Shown: positions 59,301 through 64,000 of the stretch, in pieces | Position numbering within the stretch: position 1 is the stretch's first letter | How the letters are laid out: every line of letters starts with the position of its first letter | Assembly (NCBI RefSeq): GCF_023973825.1 | Contig: NC_090126.1 | Location: 1,156,001 to 1,220,000, forward strand | Reading direction: 5' to 3' | Length of the DNA: 64,000 nt | From: Plasmodium brasilianum | Taxonomy: Eukaryota; Apicomplexa; Aconoidasida; Haemosporida; Plasmodiidae | Notes under the pieces: model-generated | Database searches by the model: none | What the model saw: the letters and a program-made list of their open reading frames with translations, nothing else | Told to the model about the DNA's origin: nothing | Made by a program: the position numbers and the translations under genes

Positions 59301-59487
59301 TAGCTATTTGTATCTTTTCCATAAAGGGGCCACATATATGTACACACGCACACACGCACACACGTATACCCGCAGATATGTATACACGCACACAAGCAGA
59401 TATGTATATAATGTACACGGGTAGACTTACACGTATGGGCGTATAAACAAATTTTACTGAGCAAAACGAGGGAATGAAGAATAACAA
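56395..59487 (-). CDS. ExoIII-family AP endonuclease, APE2/Apn2-like
   Basis: The open frame is 1030 residues. The domain starts at the second in-frame ATG region (59322; MEKIQIASWNVNGW), so 975 residues is the preferred protein; the first 55 residues lie in a CA-repeat and may be untranslated or a leader. Active-site motifs of the exonuclease III fold, numbered from 59322: WNVNGW, CIQETK (Glu44, metal ligand), GYSGIATY, VNIYAPYSG, ILLGDLNISYR, FTCWDTY..GSRIDYIFID and PKLSDHIAV. FTCW plus GSR-DY and the YSGVAT-type loop favour APE2 over APE1. It should nick DNA 5' of abasic sites and trim 3' ends. Large parasite inserts include a Met-Gln-Asn repeat and a Cys-rich patch (CRCEQCSLNH). I see no GRF zinc finger at the C-terminus, which human APE2 has. 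The last ~90 residues may be low-value read-through. Confidence 0.85.
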   Translation of the reverse strand: MLFFIPSFCSVKFVYTPIRVSLPVYIIYISACVRVYISAGIRVCVCACVHICGPFMEKIQIASWNVNGWKKSCELIKKKNGNLFEFLKKLNIDILCIQETKTNDSIIENEFNLLEAYSDKYESYWNNCKKKNEGHKTYKGYSGIATYVCNANKIICSTNNAFENFSFFIDEDISRYDLLIRREFPLDGSSLSFFIAGNEHGIPECLSGSTNERGDSEETEKVREMKEVNGQEGMQDMQSVQNMQDMQNTQDMQNLQDMQNTQDMQNMQDMQNLQDMQNIQSMKKRKTDEGTSSSSVQGTRSRSSTQTGINCPLKSVQDFFNEGRILVTMHKHFIIVNIYAPYSGCNYDRLSYKMMFMHAVRAKIIQLRITTGLPIILLGDLNISYRNRDVYYLNNIINLESMMKNLKKIKLKENLSNKICQQLPIIFDTLKNKKNFIIKKKMLTQNSESYSFFLNFNGDIKKIGSNAFSSQEEIYFFFSLDEMYVDDKYVDYPHEYFFYLNSCVDSDTLSSGALGSISPCNDSSDAQGGSSSSAVEEEICKKGTTFKGVNCKNADPPSICRCEQCSLNHVDDLTYRDAPYIGNNHSYSHSNCNDVKPFKRMKTDEYTPNSTTEKSEELKNQFESFFSDNKHVMNRIIKNENNEIEEEYLLKNAQNITYYYNDKLKCKIKGSTKILCKYTYKNCSTGKYLVKGKNCLYLKHLNDIFLSLGIILSDDDMLSIANAVGCSSSPQCCTNFLKNLIYEDKMIDTFSFFYPNINGKFTCWDTYKQYRVTNEGSRIDYIFIDYILYEYFIKSYRHLYESPVVLNEHLKCLLLPEGERSGVLIREGYRSRSDKSGGDRIGGDRNEDDSSGGGNDDKLSYESINSPTNNRNYANYFDKLKKKKAYTVREDVIHSEEDDMYDFQFKILSFIGLIYTTPKLSDHIAVNCTFINPKEVMNEGKKKKKNFGICCSDNTISLRAFCLSTYQYMACLPLYLINSSLFSLCSYTFLTHIHAHNKPCHNIIKTQPHKKTKKITQFFTLIKKKEEKKK
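58635..58800 (-). repeat. In-frame Met-Gln-Asn/Asp repeat of the AP endonuclease
   Basis: Twelve and fifteen-base units encode MQDMQN and MQNLQD blocks, about 50 residues in the first insert of the nuclease domain. Confidence 0.9.
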
Positions 59488-60372
59488 AAGAACTGAAAAA
59501 CGTTTAAACGACGATTAGGCTTCTGAAATATACGAAGTCTGCTGGGCTCATTTCATTTTCCAATGAAAGGTAGTTTCGAAAAGGAGGCAATTTTTTTAAA
59601 TATATAATATTATGCTTTGTTTTACTTCAATTTGTTGCGCCTCACTTTGTTGTACGTTTTTAATTTTAATTTTCATTGTAGTTTTCATATTCATATTCAT
59701 ATTCATTTCTTTTCTTTTTTTTTTTTTTTTTTTTTTTTTTTGCCTGCACATGTTACATTTTGACTGTTTGGGAAAATTTGGGAGAGCAGAATTTTCTTTG
59801 CCCCTCAGTGAAAACGAGCTTGAAGTGTACTCAAAAGTATGTCGAAAAATAAATAAATAAATAAATAAATAAATGAATAAATAAATAAATAAAATAAAAT
59901 AAAATAAAATAAAATTAAATAATAATAATAATAGTTATAATAGTTCTAGTAATAATAGTTATAATAGTTATAATAATAATAGTTATAATAGTTATAGTAA
60001 TAATAGTTATAATAGTTATAGTAATAATAGTTATAATAGTTATAATAATAATAGTTATAATAGTTATAATAATAATTATTATTATAATAATTATAAATAA
60101 AGGCATATTGTACGCACACTGAGGACTGACGAAGCACAGATGGGAACCCCTCTGCACAATTTTGCCTTAAAAAAAAAAAAAAAAGTACTGGTAATTATAG
60201 TGGTGATATGATAGTTTATAACCGCAGTACAACACAATGATGATGATTATGATTCTGATCGTTGTACTGTTTGTTGTTGTCGTGATGATCATAAGGATAA
60301 AGATCGAGGTAGAGAACAAAAGAAGGTGTCTATGAGTGATCCTTTTAGAAGGTTCCTACATTAACGATCCTT
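59488..60372. other. Intergenic, AAT/AGTTAT repeats
   Basis: This holds poly(T) at 59715-59741, an AATA microsatellite at 59849-59920, and an ATAATAGTTATAATAGTT array at 59920-60100. It is the promoter side of the AP endonuclease and the 3' side of ARPC2. No gene was seen. Confidence 0.7.
59849..60100. repeat. AATA microsatellite and AATAGTTAT array
   Basis: Pure AAAT units grade into 9- and 12-bp units of AATAATAGTTAT. Ile-Ile-Thr frames on the minus strand are artefacts. Confidence 0.9.
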
Positions 60373-61692
60373 TCAGAAAGCTCTTCTCCGCTTGATCCTG
60401 TACAAAACCAACGAGTTGTTCAAATATTCACGAAACGAAACAACAATATGACTTATCCGACTTGATAACTGTATTAATTCTGAGAAATCTTTACAACTGG
60501 TAAATAATTTTGCATCCATCTTGAGTGATATAAACCCAACATTTGGGATTTTCAATTTATTATTACTTTCTGCTTTTACATTTTCGTTGGAATTTGCTTG
60601 TTTGCTTTTTCCTTTGTCTTCTTTTTCATCATTTAAATTTTTTTCTATATAGTGTGCATTGGTGTCTGTAGTGGTATGCTCCCCTTGGTATACATCCTTG
60701 TATGTGTTTATCTGATTATGCTTTTCTTTTTTCCCTGTCCATATTGAGTATATCATCTGATTTTCTCGTTCTACACCATAATTATGCATATCAGAGTTGT
60801 TATCTTTATCATTATCATTACTATATACAAACAATTCGGAGGTGATAAGATGCGATGGGAAATCAGTATAAAAGGAGCAATCCAAATTTTCGCATAAATC
60901 CATAGTCTTAGTTGTAATATGTATATTTTTACATAAACCAAGGACTATACATTTATCATATGTATGTTCATAATGTATAGATATAATAACTAGTATATGA
61001 CCACAGTTTTTAAAAAGATAAATGATTTCATTCTTTCTTATAATAATTTTTTCAAATGCATTTTCAGACGTATTAGTTCGTGTTAAAAAAAAATGCATAA
61101 GAGGACTACATTGTAATGCTTCTCTAATTTTCGATAAATGGCTAGCTACTAAAAAAGCTTTAATTGGATCATTTGGTATTTCATATAATTCTATTTGTAG
61201 ATCATATCCATATTGTTCTTTTTCTAAAATATGGGTATGTATTTTTAAATTATGTTCATCATGATAACAACTAAGAAAATATTGCATAGTATATTCATTC
61301 CATATATATGAAAAATTATTATGAGACACATAAATCTGTATTGAATCTAGTTGATTATATGTATCATATTTATATAAATCCTCTACTTCGTTATCCTTTA
61401 AGTATGACTGTTCTAGACATTTTACTCTTAAATTTGTAGTTTTCTCTAAGTTTACCTTCGAATGTGCTTCCACTTTATATATTATATCATCCACGTCGTA
61501 AATATACTTAGTTAATACATATCTATCTGTCTCTCTGTTAACAATTTTTTCATTCACATAATATCCACAAGGCATTGGAACCCCTTCCTTTATTAACTTG
61601 TATACACTATCGAACAAGACCTTATTATTGGTGATATACAAATTAGATCCACACTCCGAGTCCTTTATCTTCCTGTACAGCCTTTCGCACAT
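60373..61692 (-). CDS. ARPC2: Divergent Arp2/3 complex subunit 2 (ARPC2, p34-Arc)
   Basis: This single exon encodes 439 residues. I assign it by colinear resemblance to human ARPC2: GYDLQIELYEIPN (162-174) for GYNVSLLYDLENLP; FEKIIIRKNEIIYLFKNCGHILVIIS for the [26 protein letters not shown] segment; the following DKCIVLGLCKNI for DVVIGKVFMQEF; and after an Asn/Lys/Glu insert (about 290-383), VGFISLKMD then a long helix with SFREYL (420-425) for IGYITFVLFP and TFRDYL. ARPC2 with ARPC4 forms the core of the Arp2/3 actin-nucleating complex. An atypical Arp2/3 complex acting in DNA segregation during Plasmodium male gametogenesis has been reported. Human ARPC2 is 300 residues, so the extra length is mostly the insert. 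Similarity is weak at residue level. Confidence 0.72.
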   Translation of the reverse strand: MCERLYRKIKDSECGSNLYITNNKVLFDSVYKLIKEGVPMPCGYYVNEKIVNRETDRYVLTKYIYDVDDIIYKVEAHSKVNLEKTTNLRVKCLEQSYLKDNEVEDLYKYDTYNQLDSIQIYVSHNNFSYIWNEYTMQYFLSCYHDEHNLKIHTHILEKEQYGYDLQIELYEIPNDPIKAFLVASHLSKIREALQCSPLMHFFLTRTNTSENAFEKIIIRKNEIIYLFKNCGHILVIISIHYEHTYDKCIVLGLCKNIHITTKTMDLCENLDCSFYTDFPSHLITSELFVYSNDNDKDNNSDMHNYGVERENQMIYSIWTGKKEKHNQINTYKDVYQGEHTTTDTNAHYIEKNLNDEKEDKGKSKQANSNENVKAESNNKLKIPNVGFISLKMDAKLFTSCKDFSELIQLSSRISHIVVSFREYLNNSLVLYRIKRRRAF

Positions 61693-62564
61693 TGCGCTAG
61701 ACCACGCGATACGTGCATCCCGAACGGGACAAACGATCAGTCAAATGTGGAGCAGTCCAAACAATCAGTTAATTGAGTGATGAGGTAAATACGCGTGAAC
61801 GTTCGTACGTATCGACTTGCATATGCTCTCAAATTCTGCAATAAAAGCGGCATGGCCACACAGACTACACGCACGCAACACACACGCAGTGTGTCCTTTG
61901 CCTGTGTAAATTTGTTGAAGACCCGAATTTCTGTCTAATTACATTTATTATTAAGAAGGAGTTAGAGAGTTTATTCACAATGAAGATAACAAATAAGTTT
62001 GGGCAAAATGCGTGAAAGGAAACTAGCGTTTTTCACACTTCAAAAAAATAAAGCGGTAAAGTGACAAGAAGAGGGGATATAAAATGAGGCAGTTAAGATA
62101 TAAGGTAAAAATATGAAGTAAAAGATGACGTGAAAATATGACTAAAAAGACAAATTAACGAGAAGATGTTAATATAAAAAAGAAAAAAAAATTACTGGTC
62201 ATGTTTCATGCAGGTTTAAAATTCTTAACAAGTCAGCATGTAAAATATTGCACTTTTTTTTTTTTTTTTTTCTTAAAATTCTTCCTCCTCGTCATTTCCT
62301 TACAAGGAAGGTGCATTTTGAATGGCAATCTTTGCAATTTGGAAAATCCGTTCAGCAAAATTGTTTCTTGGATAATTTTCAAAAACCGTATGCTCGTTTT
62401 GTGCGTCCATTTTGTGTATCCATTTTGTGCGTCCATTTTGTGTATCCATTTTGTGTATCCATTTTGTGTATCCATTTTGTTTATTTTACGCTGCACATAT
62501 CTGCTTAGCTTCCATTTCTTTCATTTTGATTCTCCTCTCTTCGCTTCCGTTTCTTCTTGACGGG
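61693..62564. other. Intergenic between ARPC2 and ATG5
   Basis: This is the 5' flank of ARPC2 and 3' flank of ATG5. It contains poly(T) 62253-62271 and a 13-bp TCCATTTTGTGTA array (62400-62480). No gene was seen. Confidence 0.7.
62400..62482. repeat. 13-bp array TCCATTTTGTGTA
   Basis: Six units with GCG/TAT variants occur about 85 bases after the ATG5 stop. Confidence 0.9.
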
Positions 62565-64000
62565 TCAATAGGGCGGAATTCGAAGAATAACATGGAGGAA
62601 GTTATCGAGCTGTAAAAAGTTCGTGCACAACCAGTACAGTGGAGTCTTCAGAGGAATTTGTATTCCGTTGACAATTATGAACATGTAAGGACTAAAAATT
62701 AAATAATCGTCCTCCATAAAATAAAACACATTTTCGCTGTTTAAGTAAGATCCCTTTTTGTTCTCATATTCATGTATATTATTTTCCTTGTCATAATACA
62801 CTCTCTTCTTATGCTCATTATTCGTCGAAATGTTGGTCTTACCGTTATGTGAATGCCCTTTTGAGTTTCTACATATTTTTCTAAAAAATGAAGGAAATTG
62901 TTCATGTAAAAAATCTCCTAACGTGTATATAAAAATGCCTTCACTGACACTTTCATTATTTTCTGGATGTATAATTTTAAAGAGGGGAAACTTAGTTAAC
63001 ACCTGGTTATATGGAGGTCCATATATATGTATAATAATAGGAACATCCTTATTTACCTTTTCGTCATTCATAAGGTCATATATGCTATTGCGTCCATTGA
63101 GGGCGCGATTACAGCAGGGGCAACATGAATCTTTTAAAAATACATCATTTGTACGTTCTCCATATCTAAATGATGAATAGTTCGTGTTTTGTTTGTCTTT
63201 CTTTTCCCTAACATATGTGTTCATACTAGTATCACTTGACACGTGTGTGTTGTTAATGAGTTTACTTTTTGACAGGCCACATTCATCAACATAGTTTTCA
63301 GAATTACCAATTTTAGTGCCTGCTTGATCGTGCAAGTGTGCAAAGGAGGGCTTTTTCCCTTTTTCTTCCCGCATGCGGTCATTTCTTATTGCTGCATTAA
63401 ACTTTTCCTTTTTCTCATTAGCAGCACCATTAAATGCTTCCCCTTCCTCTTCTCCTTCATCGGAAAAGAAGTAGTCTTTCCGTACGTCTACATGAATAAA
63501 ATGGCAATTTTCCCCTTTCTCATTTTTATCTTGTGCAATATGACTGCCTCCATTTTTCGAGCCCTTGTCGTGTGCATTATTACATAAACAAAGATCCTCA
63601 ATATTTTGTATATATATATAATTAATGTTGTCAATAAACTTAACCATGTTATAGTCCATATGCTCCCTATATAATGAGCAAATTTTTTCAACATTAAAAT
63701 TTTTTAAATGGTATAAAAACTCTTTCTGATTTTGTTCAGATAATATTTGTAATACTCTATCATTCTTGTTCATAATATAATTAGCTTTCTTCAATTGGTT
63801 TAATATACATTCTTCAAAATCGTTGAAGCCTCTATAGAGCGGTATACAACTATTATAGGCTAAAATGTTTACATTTCCGTTGTACTTCTTTTTCTCATCT
63901 TTCTTCTTAAAGTGTGAATAATAATATTCTTCCTCTCCCTTGAAATGAACAATTAATCTCCAAGGTATATTTTTATTCGATATATTTTGAAACTGTTTAT
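62565..64000 (-). CDS. ATG5: Autophagy protein ATG5, 5' end beyond window
   Basis: The frame is open from the right edge to a stop at 62565-62567, so about 477 residues are visible and the true start lies outside. Near the edge NIPWRLIVHFKG matches the ATG5 signature PWxxxVHFKNFP. Then come a helical region (about 63830-63640), a long Lys/Glu/Asn-rich insert, PIIIHIYGPPYNQVLTKFPLF and TLGDFLHEQFPSFF (human [24 protein letters not shown]), and the clear C-terminus VNGIQIPLKTPLYWLCTNFLQLDNFLHVILRIPPY (human [30 protein letters not shown]), here given in two overlapping halves in the literature sense: VNGIQIPLKTPLYWL and NFLQLDNFLHVIL. With ATG12 and ATG16 it promotes ATG8 lipidation, which in Plasmodium supports the apicoplast. 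A Lys at 63723-63725 aligns with the human ATG12-acceptor Lys130. Confidence 0.88.
   Translation of the reverse strand, partial: KQFQNISNKNIPWRLIVHFKGEEEYYYSHFKKKDEKKKYNGNVNILAYNSCIPLYRGFNDFEECILNQLKKANYIMNKNDRVLQILSEQNQKEFLYHLKNFNVEKICSLYREHMDYNMVKFIDNINYIYIQNIEDLCLCNNAHDKGSKNGGSHIAQDKNEKGENCHFIHVDVRKDYFFSDEGEEEGEAFNGAANEKKEKFNAAIRNDRMREEKGKKPSFAHLHDQAGTKIGNSENYVDECGLSKSKLINNTHVSSDTSMNTYVREKKDKQNTNYSSFRYGERTNDVFLKDSCCPCCNRALNGRNSIYDLMNDEKVNKDVPIIIHIYGPPYNQVLTKFPLFKIIHPENNESVSEGIFIYTLGDFLHEQFPSFFRKICRNSKGHSHNGKTNISTNNEHKKRVYYDKENNIHEYENKKGSYLNSENVFYFMEDDYLIFSPYMFIIVNGIQIPLKTPLYWLCTNFLQLDNFLHVILRIPPY

Noticed and set aside
1..64000. tRNA, rRNA, CRISPR, transposon or prophage elements
   Set aside because: I scanned for cloverleaf-like GC-rich segments, regular repeat-spacer arrays, integrase or transposase motifs and found none.

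Overview
This window is nuclear DNA from a malaria parasite (Plasmodium). The evidence is strong A+T bias, long poly(A)/poly(T) runs between and inside genes, short phase-consistent introns, Asn/Lys/Glu-rich low-complexity inserts, and parasite-typical genes: alveolins, SRA, MAP kinase 1, and a split nuclear cox2. From memory, the gene set and order (VDAC, RPL14, succinyl-CoA synthetase beta, MAP1, SRA, COX2B, GDH2, ATG5) match part of P. falciparum chromosome 14. Base composition and the many minisatellites look less extreme than P. falciparum, so a non-Laverania species such as the P. ovale or P. malariae group is my guess; the species is not proven. No bacterial, phage, CRISPR or viral element was seen.

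Layout. 1-2656 (-): 5' part of a large unrecognised protein with a cluster of CxxC pairs, running off the left edge. 3821-5974 (-): seven-exon VDAC porin. 8191-9540 (+): Qa-SNARE/syntaxin with Arg at the expected zero-layer Gln. 11022-15467 (-): ten-exon choline-transporter-like (SLC44) protein. 16701-18598 (-): possible small three-exon gene. 19586-20759 (-): RPL14, three exons. 22510-23907 (-): succinyl-CoA synthetase beta. 27247-29484 (+): MAP kinase 1. 32767-36040 (+): SRA, a GPI-anchored surface protein, two exons. 36246-39031 (-): LSG1 GTPase. 40999-42234 (-): alveolin with an acylation-type N-terminus. 45180-46433 (+): bL17-type organellar ribosomal protein. 47891-48409 (+): COX2B. 49556-50434 (-): second alveolin. 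52738-54414 (-): glutamate dehydrogenase. 56395-59487 (-): APE2/Apn2-like AP endonuclease. 60373-61692 (-): divergent Arp2/3 subunit ARPC2. 62565-64000 (-): ATG5, its 5' end beyond the window.

Themes. Mitochondrial functions are frequent: VDAC in the outer membrane, SCS-beta in the TCA cycle, COX2B in complex IV, probably L17. Others serve the cell cortex (two alveolins), the parasite surface (SRA), membrane traffic and autophagy (Qa-SNARE, ATG5), ribosomes (RPL14, LSG1), signalling (MAPK1), DNA repair (APE2) and nuclear actin (ARPC2). Genes are individually transcribed; there are no operons. Intergenic stretches of 1-3 kb hold mostly homopolymers, (AT)n and 9-26 bp minisatellites. Many repeat units are multiples of 3, which creates long but meaningless open frames. 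Exon coordinates were derived by hand from splice sites and phase continuity.
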